A stretch of DNA of 6,172 bases from Pseudomonadota bacterium. Its GTDB lineage: Bacteria; Pseudomonadota; Alphaproteobacteria; Rhizobiales; Devosiaceae. Position 1 is the stretch's first letter; each line of letters starts with the position of its first letter. Under the pieces are notes generated by a model. That model had not been told where the DNA came from and made no database searches. It saw nothing but the letters and a program-made list of their open reading frames with translations. Position numbers and translations under genes: made by a program. The DNA is taken from positions 1-6,172 of the forward strand of contig JAEZHZ010000281.1 of assembly GCA_023436745.1 (NCBI GenBank), in the 5' to 3' direction. Positions 1-6,157 of the stretch are shown here, piece by piece.

Positions 1-171
1 GGGGCGCCAGCGGACCTGATCCTGATCGACCTGGATTACCCGTGGCAGGTCACCGAGTCGGAGTTGCGCTCCCGTTCGCGCAACACCAGCTTCGAGGGAG
101 CGCGGCTCGCCGGGAAGGTGATGCACACCTTCGTAGCGGGTGAAGAGGTCTTCCGGCACCCAGACGCCTAG
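1..171 (+). CDS. pyrC: Dihydroorotase, PyrC-type (C-terminal end only)
   Basis: The reading frame is open from base 1 and ends in TAG at 169-171, giving the last 56 residues of a protein whose start lies outside the window. The end begins GAPADLILIDLDYPWQV, followed by SRSRNTSFEGARLAGKV and a final short beta-type segment (MHTFVAGEEVF). This is the usual C-terminus of amidohydrolase-superfamily dihydroorotases: a 'G-x-x-A-D-L' strand of the small beta-sandwich domain, then the S-[KR]-S-[KR]-N-T-x-F segment, then an 'x-V-A-G-x-x-V' strand. Dihydroorotase interconverts N-carbamoyl-aspartate and dihydroorotate, the third step of pyrimidine synthesis, in the cytoplasm. The metal-binding residues lie upstream and cannot be checked, so an inactive PyrC-like partner of aspartate transcarbamoylase is also possible. 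Proteobacteria often have pyrB-pyrC directly before plsY, which fits the next gene. Confidence 0.85.
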   Translation, partial: GAPADLILIDLDYPWQVTESELRSRSRNTSFEGARLAGKVMHTFVAGEEVFRHPDA

Positions 172-229
172 ATGTTGCGCAGCCGGCCCGATGGTGAGAC
201 ACGCCCAGCACAGGACCATGACCATTGGC

Positions 230-254
230 GCCCGCATTGACCTCGGTTGCGGGC
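230..254 (+). other. Inverted repeat in the pyrC-plsY gap
   Basis: GCCCGCA (230-236) is complementary to TGCGGGC (248-254), giving a 7-bp GC stem with an 11-base loop. It sits about 60 bases after the pyrC stop. A smaller perfect repeat, AGCGCC/GGCGCT with a 3-base loop, follows at 276-290. Neither is followed by a T-run, so they are not classical intrinsic terminators. They may weaken read-through from pyrC into plsY or stabilise an RNA end. No convincing small gene is seen between 172 and 325. Chance structure in GC-rich DNA is a real alternative. Confidence 0.3.
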
Positions 255-306
255 ACCGAAATCCCTTGCGATCCCAGCGCCAGCGGCGCTACTCCTGAAC
301 CGCCTT

Positions 307-318
307 CGGAGGGAGAGG
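307..318 (+). promoter_or_regulatory. Ribosome binding site of plsY
   Basis: The purine-rich stretch CGGAGGGAGAGG lies just upstream of plsY. Its last bases are 10 nt before the ATG at 329. A TTG at 326 directly precedes this ATG in the same frame and could also be read. ATG at 329 is preferred because it is the better codon and the resulting protein begins as PlsY proteins usually do, with a short polar start and then the first membrane helix. Confidence 0.65.
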
Positions 319-328
319 CTCAGCTTTG

Positions 329-922
329 ATGATCGAATATGTCTATGCGGCCGTCCTGGCCTACCTGTGCGGCTCCATTCCCTTCGGACTGATCCTGACG
401 CGGCTCGCCGGACTCGGAGACATCCGCAACATCGGATCGGGCAATATCGGCGCCACCAATGTCCTGCGCACCGGTAACCGTGCCCTTGCGGCTGCGACCC
501 TGGTCCTCGATGCCCTCAAGGCGGCAGCGCCGGTGCTGATCGCCCGCGCGTTGTGGGGCGAGGAAGCGGCGCGCATCGCCGCCATCTTCGCATTCCTCGG
601 CCACTGCTTTCCCGTGTGGCTCGGCTTCAAGGGCGGCAAGGGCGTGGCCGTGATGATCGGCTCGCTGCTGGCGCTGTCGTGGCCGGTGGGGCTGATCTTC
701 TGTGCTGTGTGGCTGCTTATCGCCTTCACGCGAAAGATGTCGTCCCTAGCCGCCCTAACGGCTGCGGCGACGGCACCGATCTTCGCCTTCGTCATCGTTG
801 ACGAATGGCTGGCAGGCACCACTGCGGTGATGGCCATCCTGCTCTTCTTCCAGCATCGCACCAACATCCAGCGGCTATTGGCCGGCACAGAGCCGAAGAT
901 CGGCGAGAAGAAGTCCGCCTGA
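329..922 (+). CDS. plsY: Acyl-phosphate:glycerol-3-phosphate acyltransferase PlsY
   Basis: The 197-residue integral membrane protein has the usual length of the PlsY family. PlsY moves an acyl group from acyl-phosphate (made by PlsX) to the 1-position of glycerol-3-phosphate, making lysophosphatidic acid at the inner membrane, the first committed step of phospholipid synthesis. The family motifs are all visible: GSIPFG at residues 15-20 in the first helix, the glycine-rich loop GSGNIGATN at 36-44, GHCFPVW at 91-97 running into KGGKGVA at 101-107, and the late HRTNIQRL segment at 176-183. Hydrophobic stretches near residues 3-25, 52-75, 83-97, 105-133 and 138-175 fit a multi-helix membrane protein. 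There is no signal peptide beyond the first helix. The stop codon overlaps the dprA start by one base, so the two are probably co-transcribed and translationally coupled. Nothing is missing or broken. Confidence 0.96.
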   Translation: MIEYVYAAVLAYLCGSIPFGLILTRLAGLGDIRNIGSGNIGATNVLRTGNRALAAATLVLDALKAAAPVLIARALWGEEAARIAAIFAFLGHCFPVWLGFKGGKGVAVMIGSLLALSWPVGLIFCAVWLLIAFTRKMSSLAALTAAATAPIFAFVIVDEWLAGTTAVMAILLFFQHRTNIQRLLAGTEPKIGEKKSA

Positions 923-2049
923 TGCAGCCCGCACCGGCGACCGCGGCGTTGAGCGACGACCAGCGGATCGCCGCACTGCGCCTGATCCGCACCGACAATG
1001 TCGGTCCTGCCACATTCCGCCAGCTGGTCAACCGCTTCGGCTCTGCCGAGGCGGCGCTGGAGGCACTGCCGGACCTCGGTGCCCGTGCGGGAAAGCCTGT
1101 GCGCATCCCGAGCCGCTCGGCAGCGGAGGATGAGATCGCCGGGGCTGCGAAGTATGGCGCGCGCGTCGTCCTCAGTGCCGAGGCGGACTATCCGAGGCTC
1201 CTGCGGTACATTCCGGCAGCACCCCCGGTGATTACGCTCGCGGGCGGCAGTGGCCTCGACTGGGACCGCACCGTGGGGATCGTTGGCGCCCGCAATGCGT
1301 CGTCCGCGGGGGTCAAGATGACCCGCCTGCTGGCGGCAGAGCTCGGGGGTGCCGGGTACACGGTGGTGTCCGGTCTGGCGCGCGGGATCGACACGGCCGC
1401 GCACCGGTCAAGCCTGGATACGGGCACCGTGGCTGTGCTTGCCGGTGGTCTCGACCAGATCTATCCGGACGAGAACATACCCCTCGCCCATGACATTCTC
1501 GACAATGGCGGCGCGCTGATTACGGAGATGCCGCTTGGCTGGGAACCGAGGGCCCGGGACTTTCCAAGACGTAACCGGCTGGTTTCCGGTCTGTCGCTCG
1601 GCATCGTCGTGGTGGAAGCTGCGAAACGCTCCGGCTCGTTGATCACGGCGCGGCTCGCGCTCGAGCAGAACCGGGACGTCTTTGCGGTGCCCGGATCGCC
1701 CCTCGATCCACGCGCCGAAGGTGGCAATGCGCTGATACAGCAGGGTGCAAAGCTCATTGTCTCGGCTGCCGACATAATCGAGTCACTCGGCAGCGCCGAT
1801 CCTGCCGCGTCCGCCCTGTTCGACCGCGACTGGGAGCCGGACTTCGTCGCCGATCCCCCACAGCCTCCGAGCGACGACGACCGCTCCCGGCTGCTGGCGA
1901 CGCTCAGCGCGACGCCCATCGAGGTGGACGAACTGGTGCGCCAGTCCGGGCTCACCGCGGCTGCCATGCAGATGCTGCTGCTGGAACTGGACCTTGCGGG
2001 GCAGATCGAGTGGAGCGGCGGGCAACTGGTGGCCCTGCGGTACAACTGA
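922..2049 (+). CDS. dprA: DNA-processing protein DprA (Smf)
   Basis: The 375-residue protein is DprA, which binds incoming single-stranded DNA during natural transformation and loads RecA on it; it is also kept in many bacteria not known to be competent. Residues 11-60 form a helical, SAM/HhH-like N-terminal domain (DDQRIAALRLIRTDNVGPATF). The Rossmann-like core runs from about 80 to 290 with VGIVGARNAS (118-127), SGLARGIDTAAH (150-161), GGLDQIYP (175-182), FPRRNRLVSGLS (214-225), KRSGSLITA (235-243) and VPGSP (256-260). A linker rich in P and D (about 303-321) leads to a C-terminal winged-helix domain (about 322-373), which matches the longer Gram-negative form. Start ATG 922 overlaps the plsY stop (TGATG). 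The upstream site GAGAAGAAG is only a fair Shine-Dalgarno sequence, which agrees with translational coupling. An in-frame ATG at 805 lies inside plsY and adds 39 residues of unrelated, shadow-frame sequence, so it was rejected. The gene looks intact. Confidence 0.96.
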   Translation: MQPAPATAALSDDQRIAALRLIRTDNVGPATFRQLVNRFGSAEAALEALPDLGARAGKPVRIPSRSAAEDEIAGAAKYGARVVLSAEADYPRLLRYIPAAPPVITLAGGSGLDWDRTVGIVGARNASSAGVKMTRLLAAELGGAGYTVVSGLARGIDTAAHRSSLDTGTVAVLAGGLDQIYPDENIPLAHDILDNGGALITEMPLGWEPRARDFPRRNRLVSGLSLGIVVVEAAKRSGSLITARLALEQNRDVFAVPGSPLDPRAEGGNALIQQGAKLIVSAADIIESLGSADPAASALFDRDWEPDFVADPPQPPSDDDRSRLLATLSATPIEVDELVRQSGLTAAAMQMLLLELDLAGQIEWSGGQLVALRYN

Positions 2050-2081
2050 GCCGCCATTCCGGGAAACATAGATGTGCAGCC

Positions 2082-2102
2082 CCCTCGGGGTAGCCCCGAG
2101 GG
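2082..2102. terminator. Strong GC hairpin between converging dprA and aldo/keto reductase
   Basis: CCCTCGGGG (2082-2090) is perfectly complementary to CCCCGAGGG (2094-2102), giving a 9-bp stem with a 3-base loop (TAG). It lies 32 bases after the dprA stop and 18 bases after the reductase stop on the other strand, where a shared two-way terminator would be expected. No T-run follows on either strand, so it is not a textbook intrinsic terminator. It may act as a U-less terminator, assist Rho, or protect both RNA 3' ends. Confidence 0.6.
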
Positions 2103-2118
2103 TCCTGCCTGCGCAGGA
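2103..2118. terminator. Second hairpin next to the convergent terminator
   Basis: TCCTGC (2103-2108) pairs with GCAGGA (2113-2118) around a CTGC loop. It directly abuts the first hairpin and ends two bases before the reductase stop codon. The pair may act together as a transcription barrier between the converging genes. The stem is short (6 bp) and lacks a T-run, so confidence is moderate. Confidence 0.4.
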
Positions 2119-2120
2119 GC

Positions 2121-3146
2121 CTACCGGCCGCCCTCCATCTTGCGGTGGCGCTGCCTGTTGCCTCCGACGCCGTACGGGTAGTCGGACACGCGCGGCGCGC
2201 TGACGCTATCGAGCTTCTCCATTTCCGCCGGGTCCAGCACCAGGGAGGCTGCGCCAAGGTTGTAGCGGAGCTGCTCCACGGTCCGGACACCAATGATCAC
2301 AGAAGTGACTGCCGGCCTTTGTGCGGTCCAGGCGAGCGCCACCTGGGCCATGCTGATGCCGCGCGCCTCGGCGACGTCCTGCACCGCGCTGATGACCTGC
2401 CAGGTCCGCTCCTCGGCGTTGCGGCTCTCGAACGCCTCCATGCCACGGTTCGGGTTTTCCCCCAGCCGGGTCGCGCCGGTGGGCATCTGGTCACGCTTGT
2501 ACTTGCCGCTGAGCCAACCACCAGCGAGTGGCGACCACGGCAACAGACCCATGCCGGCATCCTGGCAGGCGGGGATAACCTCATGCTCGATATCACGCAC
2601 CAGGAGGTTGTACTGGGGCTGCAGGGTCACGGGGGGCTGGTAGTGATTGAGTTTCGCGAGCCAGACCGCCTTGGTTACGTGCCAGCCAAGGAAGTTGGAG
2701 AAGCCGTAATAGGCAATCTTGCCGTTACGGATCGAGTCATCGAGGAATCGCAGGGTCTCGTCGAGCGGAGTCAGGGCGTCCCATGCGTGCATCTGGTAGA
2801 GGTCGATCTGCTCGACTCCGAGGCGCCGGAGGGAAGCGTCGAGGGCTTCCGCCAGGTGCTTGCGCGAGAGGCCCAGGTGATTGGGGCCGTCGCCCATCGG
2901 AAAGCGGCCCTTGGTCGCAATCACGAGGTCACGCTGCTTCTTGCCCTTGAGCCAGCGACCGACGATCTCCTCAGACGTGCCGTCGCTGTAAACGTCGGCT
3001 GTATCGAGAAAATTGCCGCCCGCCTCGACGAAGTTGTTCATGATCTCGAATGAGGTCGCCTCGTCGGACTCCTTGCCGAACGTCATGGTGCCGAGGCAGT
3101 AGGCCGTCACGATCGCGCCGCTGTTGCCGAGCTTGCGATATTCCAT
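2121..3146 (-). CDS. Aldo/keto reductase (NADPH-dependent oxidoreductase)
   Basis: The 341-residue TIM-barrel enzyme belongs to the aldo/keto reductase superfamily, in the bacterial group of about 310-350 residues that includes YajO/Tas-like proteins and beta-subunit-like AKRs. The catalytic tetrad is complete: Asp48 and Tyr53 in LDTADVYSDG, Lys79 in ATKGRF, and His120 in QMHAWD. GFSNF (148-152), QPQYNLL (176-182) and WSPLAGGWLSGKY (204-216) are typical barrel and cofactor-binding strands. IIGVRTVEQLRYN (284-296) is the usual C-terminal phosphate-binding segment for NADP(H). Such enzymes reduce aldehydes or ketones to alcohols; the substrate cannot be read from sequence. The start ATG at 3146-3144 has a strong Shine-Dalgarno sequence, and the product begins MEYRKLGNSG, a standard AKR start. 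The C-terminus ends in a basic stretch (NRQRHRKMEGGR). The gene is on the strand opposite its neighbours, converging on dprA and diverging from topA, so it is probably transcribed alone. No specific gene symbol is justified. Confidence 0.95.
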   Translation of the reverse strand: MEYRKLGNSGAIVTAYCLGTMTFGKESDEATSFEIMNNFVEAGGNFLDTADVYSDGTSEEIVGRWLKGKKQRDLVIATKGRFPMGDGPNHLGLSRKHLAEALDASLRRLGVEQIDLYQMHAWDALTPLDETLRFLDDSIRNGKIAYYGFSNFLGWHVTKAVWLAKLNHYQPPVTLQPQYNLLVRDIEHEVIPACQDAGMGLLPWSPLAGGWLSGKYKRDQMPTGATRLGENPNRGMEAFESRNAEERTWQVISAVQDVAEARGISMAQVALAWTAQRPAVTSVIIGVRTVEQLRYNLGAASLVLDPAEMEKLDSVSAPRVSDYPYGVGGNRQRHRKMEGGR

Positions 3147-3150
3147 AGTG

Positions 3151-3159
3151 TCCTCCTCC
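3151..3159 (-). promoter_or_regulatory. Strong ribosome binding site of the aldo/keto reductase
   Basis: On the minus strand GGAGGAGGA stands four bases before the ATG (about 7 nt from the GGAGG core). It is the best Shine-Dalgarno match in the window and fixes the start at 3146. Confidence 0.8.
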
Positions 3160-3251
3160 AGGAGCCAAACGGCGCGGCCATGCCGGCCAGGGCCGTCAAG
3201 TTCTCGATATGCTGGTGAGTGCAGCGCGGATCTGCGCCGGGCAGGATTTCA

Positions 3252-3319
3252 GCACGGCAGGCGTGCCGGGTGCAACAAAATCCTCCCCTACGGGGAGAGA
3301 GAAGAGCCCTCAGGAGGGC
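3252..3319. other. Three small inverted repeats upstream of the topA promoter
   Basis: Three small stems follow one another just before the candidate topA promoter. The first is GCACG/CGTGC (3252-3256 with 3262-3266), with an overlapping alternative CGGCA/TGCCG. The second is CTCCCC/GGGGAG with a TAC loop (3283-3297). The third is GCCCT/AGGGC with a CAGG loop (3306-3319). The last ends three bases before the -35 box. They could be operator half-sites, or hairpins in a longer leader if transcription starts further upstream. Each stem is only 5-6 bp, and in GC-rich DNA such stems arise often by chance. Confidence 0.3.
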
Positions 3320-3322
3320 CCG

Positions 3323-3351
3323 TTGACACGCCCCTGCCCCTTCACCATGTT
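3323..3351 (+). promoter_or_regulatory. Candidate sigma-70 promoter of topA
   Basis: A perfect -35 box TTGACA (3323-3328) is followed after 17 bases by CATGTT (3346-3351), which matches the -10 consensus at three of six positions, including A2 and the final T. Perfect -35 with a weak -10 is common in GC-rich alphaproteobacteria. Transcription would start near 3358, leaving a leader of about 30 bases before the topA ATG. The spacing is ideal and the position is right; the weak -10 is the main doubt. Confidence 0.5.
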
Positions 3352-3387
3352 GCGCCACTCTCCAGCAAGCAGCGGAAACCGAGGCAG

Positions 3388-6009
3388 ATGAAGGTCGTCG
3401 TCGTTGAAAGTCCGGCCAAGGCCAAGACAATCAACAAATATCTGGGCAAGGACTACGAGGTTCTGGCCTCCTTCGGTCATATCCGCGATCTGCCCTCGAA
3501 GGACGGATCCGTCCGGCCGGAAGAGGACTTCGCCATGTCATGGGAGGTCGATGCGGCTGCACGCAAGCGCGTGAGCGACATCGCGAACGCCCTGAAGAAC
3601 GCCGATGGCCTGATCCTCGCGACCGACCCTGATCGCGAAGGCGAGGCGATTTCCTGGCACATCATGGATGTGCTGCGGGCCAAGAAGGCCATCAAGAAGG
3701 ACACCCCGGTCCAGCGCGTGGTTTTCAATGCCATCACCAAGGACGCAGTGACTGCGGCCATGGCGAATCCGCGCGACATCGACATGCCGCTGGTGGACGC
3801 CTACCTGGCACGACGCGCACTCGACTACCTGGTGGGGTTCACCCTTTCACCGATCCTGTGGCGGAAGCTGCCGGGCTCGCGCTCGGCGGGACGCGTGCAG
3901 TCGGTGGCGCTGCGGCTGGTTTCGGACCGCGAAGCGGAGATCGAGCGCTTCAAGCCGGAAGAATACTGGTCTGTGGAAGCGCAGCTGAAGCAGGCGGGCA
4001 AGAGCTTCCTCGCGCGGCTGTTCTCGGTGGACGGCAAGAAGACCGACAAGCTCGCCATCAAGACCGGCGAAGACGCAGAGGCGCTGAAGGCGCTGATCGA
4101 GGGCGGCCAGTTCAACGTCACCAACGTCGAGAAGAAGCCGACCAAGCGCAATCCCTATGCGCCGTTCACCACTTCCTCACTGCAGCAGGACGCGTCGTCG
4201 CGGCTGGGCTTCTCGCCCAACCGGACCATGCAGATCGCCCAGCGGCTCTACGAGGACGGGCTGATCACCTATATGCGTACCGACGCCGTGCAGATGGCGC
4301 CGGAAGGCATCGGCATGGCCCGGTCGGTGATCGGCAAGTACTTCGGCGAGGAGTACCTGCCGGAGAAGGCCCGCATCTACCAGAGCAAGGCCAAGAACGC
4401 GCAGGAGGCCCACGAGGCCATCCGCCCCACCGACATGTTCAAGAGGCCCGAGCAGCTCAGCCTCGATGCCGACCAGCAGAAACTGTACGGCCTGATCTGG
4501 CGCCGCACGCTCGCCTCGCAGATGAAGTCGGCCGAGATCGACCGCACCACGGTCGACATCTCCGTCAACGTGCCGGGCCGCAGGGTGGAGCTTCGCGCCA
4601 CGGGCTCCGTCGTCACGTTCCCGGGATTCCTGACGCTCTATGGCGTCGAAGCCTCGACGGGCGAGGACAATGACGACGAGGAGAGCCGGGAACTGCCGCC
4701 GCTCGCCGTCGGCGACAAACCGGATCTCGACAAGGTCGCGATCGAGCAGCATTTCACCCAGCCGCCGCCGCGCTACACTGAGGCCAGCCTCATCAAGAAG
4801 ATGGAAGAGCTCGGCATCGGCCGGCCCTCCACCTATGCGGCGACACTGACCACGCTGAAGGACCGCGACTATGTGCGGCTCGAAGGCAAGGCGCTGCATC
4901 CCGAGGATCGCGGGCGCATCGTCACGGCCTTCCTCGAGAGCTTCTTCAGCCGGTATGTGGAGTATGATTTCACTGCCCATCTCGAGGAGCAACTCGACCG
5001 GGTGTCGGCGGGCGAGCTCGACTACAAGAGCCTGCTGCGTGACTTCTGGAAGGACTTCACCGCCGCGACGGAGGAGATCAAGGATCTCCGCGTCTCCGAG
5101 GTGCTGGACGCGCTCAACGACCTGCTGGCGGACCACATCTTCCCTCCGCGCGAGGATGGTTCGGACCCGCGCCGCTGCCCGACCTGCGGCACCGGCACCC
5201 TGTCGCTGAAGCTCGGCAAGTTCGGAGCCTTCATCGGATGTTCAAACTATCCCGAGTGCAAGCACACCATGCAGCTCTCGGACGCAGCCAGCGGGCAGGC
5301 CTCGGAAGCCGCTGCGGGCGACGGGGTGCTGGGCGTCGATCCGGAATCGGGCGAGGAGGTCTACCTCAAGTCCGGGCGGTTCGGCCCCTATGTGCAGCTT
5401 GGCGAGGGCAAGGAGCCCAAGCGCAGTTCGCTGCCGCGCGGCTGGGATGCCGCATCGCTGACGCTCGAGAAGGCCCTGCAGCTGCTGTCGCTGCCGCGCG
5501 AGGTCGGGCTGCACCCGGAAAGCGGGCTGCCGATCAGCGCGGGGCTTGGGCGATATGGCCCGTTCATCCTCCATGACGGCAAGTACGCGAACCTGCCGGA
5601 CGTGGAGGAGGTCTTCACCGTCGGGCTGAACCGCGCCGTGGACCTGCTGGCGCAGAAGGCGGCCGGTGGCTTCAAGCGCGGAGGCGGCGCAAGCCAGGCG
5701 GCGATCAAGAGCTTCGAGCACGAGGCAGGGCCGATCACGGTGCGATCGGGCCGCTATGGTCCCTATGTGAACCAGGGCAAGATCAACGCGACCATTCCGA
5801 AGGACACAAAGCCGGAGGACGTGACGCTGGAGCAGGCTGTGGCCCTGCTGGCGGCCCGTGCTGAGGCTACAGGAACCAAGGTCAAGAAGGCTCCGGCCAA
5901 GAAGAAAGCTGCCGCCAAGAAACCGGCAGCGGCCAAGAAGCCTGCGGCAAAGAAGGCGACGGCGAGCAAGGCCAAGAAGGTTCCCGAAGACGAGACCCCA
6001 CCGTTCTGA
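3388..6009 (+). CDS. topA: DNA topoisomerase I (type IA)
   Basis: The 873-residue enzyme relaxes negatively supercoiled DNA by cutting one strand and passing the other through, balancing gyrase. The Toprim domain is at the N-terminus: KVVVVESPAKAKTI with Glu7, and ATDPDREGE with acidic residues Asp80, Asp82 and Glu84 for metal binding. SAGRVQSVALRLV lies at 167-178. The catalytic tyrosine is Tyr295 in GLITYMRTDA, next to Arg297. GIGRPSTYA is at 476-484. The C-terminus has one Cys4 zinc site (Cys597, Cys600, Cys618, Cys624), three repeats centred on GRFGPYV (663-669), GRYGPFI (721-727) and GRYGPYV (788-794), each followed by a helix, and a Lys/Ala-rich tail. Start ATG 3388 matches the conserved family start; a modest GAGG (3381-3384) lies only 3 nt upstream. 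The frame stays open back to 3124, but the added 88 residues overlap the reductase gene and resemble no topoisomerase, so they were rejected. The gene is intact. Confidence 0.97.
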   Translation: MKVVVVESPAKAKTINKYLGKDYEVLASFGHIRDLPSKDGSVRPEEDFAMSWEVDAAARKRVSDIANALKNADGLILATDPDREGEAISWHIMDVLRAKKAIKKDTPVQRVVFNAITKDAVTAAMANPRDIDMPLVDAYLARRALDYLVGFTLSPILWRKLPGSRSAGRVQSVALRLVSDREAEIERFKPEEYWSVEAQLKQAGKSFLARLFSVDGKKTDKLAIKTGEDAEALKALIEGGQFNVTNVEKKPTKRNPYAPFTTSSLQQDASSRLGFSPNRTMQIAQRLYEDGLITYMRTDAVQMAPEGIGMARSVIGKYFGEEYLPEKARIYQSKAKNAQEAHEAIRPTDMFKRPEQLSLDADQQKLYGLIWRRTLASQMKSAEIDRTTVDISVNVPGRRVELRATGSVVTFPGFLTLYGVEASTGEDNDDEESRELPPLAVGDKPDLDKVAIEQHFTQPPPRYTEASLIKKMEELGIGRPSTYAATLTTLKDRDYVRLEGKALHPEDRGRIVTAFLESFFSRYVEYDFTAHLEEQLDRVSAGELDYKSLLRDFWKDFTAATEEIKDLRVSEVLDALNDLLADHIFPPREDGSDPRRCPTCGTGTLSLKLGKFGAFIGCSNYPECKHTMQLSDAASGQASEAAAGDGVLGVDPESGEEVYLKSGRFGPYVQLGEGKEPKRSSLPRGWDAASLTLEKALQLLSLPREVGLHPESGLPISAGLGRYGPFILHDGKYANLPDVEEVFTVGLNRAVDLLAQKAAGGFKRGGGASQAAIKSFEHEAGPITVRSGRYGPYVNQGKINATIPKDTKPEDVTLEQAVALLAARAEATGTKVKKAPAKKKAAAKKPAAAKKPAAKKATASKAKKVPEDETPPF
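5878..5979 (+). repeat. Lys/Ala-rich low-complexity tail coding region of topA
   Basis: This stretch codes for residues 831-864 of TopA. By direct count these 34 residues comprise 15 Lys, 13 Ala, 3 Pro and one each of Val, Thr and Ser, in loose K-K-x-A-A units like the tail of histone H1. The bases form an imperfect repeat in which GCCAAGAAG recurs three times, with other units using different synonymous codons. The tail is likely disordered and strongly basic, and would be expected to add non-specific DNA affinity. Similar tails are common in alphaproteobacterial TopA proteins. Such DNA can change length by slippage between strains. Confidence 0.8.
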
Positions 6010-6017
6010 GATGCTTC

Positions 6018-6043
6018 CTGTTCCCGGCGCGAGTCGGGGACAG
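6018..6043 (+). terminator. Possible terminator hairpin after topA
   Basis: CTGTTCCCG (6018-6026) pairs with CGGGGACAG (6035-6043) over nine positions, one of them a G-U wobble, with an 8-base loop. It starts nine bases after the topA stop, a usual place for a terminator. No T-run follows, so an intrinsic terminator is not certain; it may serve as an RNA 3'-end barrier or partial terminator before the next gene. Confidence 0.45.
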
Positions 6044-6157
6044 CAGCGCTAGATGGGAGAAGAAGGACACTGCCTCTGCCCCAGTTTTGCCTTTTCGGTG
6101 CAATTCGTGTAACCGCGCTTGCGCCTGCCAAACCGGCCGGTGCACAAGGCGGAAATC

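Noticed and set aside
172..240. Small plus-strand frame starting ATG at 172, directly after the pyrC stop
   Set aside because: It gives only about 22 residues of Arg/His/Pro-rich sequence with no ribosome binding site of its own and no recognisable feature.
237..265. TTGACC box (237-242) as a plsY promoter
   Set aside because: The -35-like box is good, but no acceptable -10 lies 16-18 bases downstream, and the box falls in the loop of a hairpin.
361..1404. Long minus-strand open frame of 347 codons opposite plsY and dprA
   Set aside because: It covers the ends of two well-identified genes, its product is rich in Arg/Ala/Pro with no recognisable motif, and long antisense frames are expected in GC-rich coding DNA.
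2145..3053. Plus-strand open frame of 302 codons opposite the aldo/keto reductase
   Set aside because: The minus-strand reductase has a full catalytic tetrad and a strong ribosome binding site, so the plus-strand frame is a shadow.
3194..3199. Minus-strand TTGACG as a reductase promoter -35 box
   Set aside because: The sequence at the right distance is GC only (CGCGCC), with no -10-like element, so the reductase promoter is left unassigned.
3124..3387. 88-codon N-terminal extension of topA
   Set aside because: It would overlap the reductase start and cover the candidate promoter. The added residues resemble no topoisomerase, while the ATG at 3388 gives the conserved start of the family.
4177..5136. 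Minus-strand open frame of 319 codons inside topA
   Set aside because: It lies wholly inside topA, which has conserved motifs throughout, and its product shows no family features.
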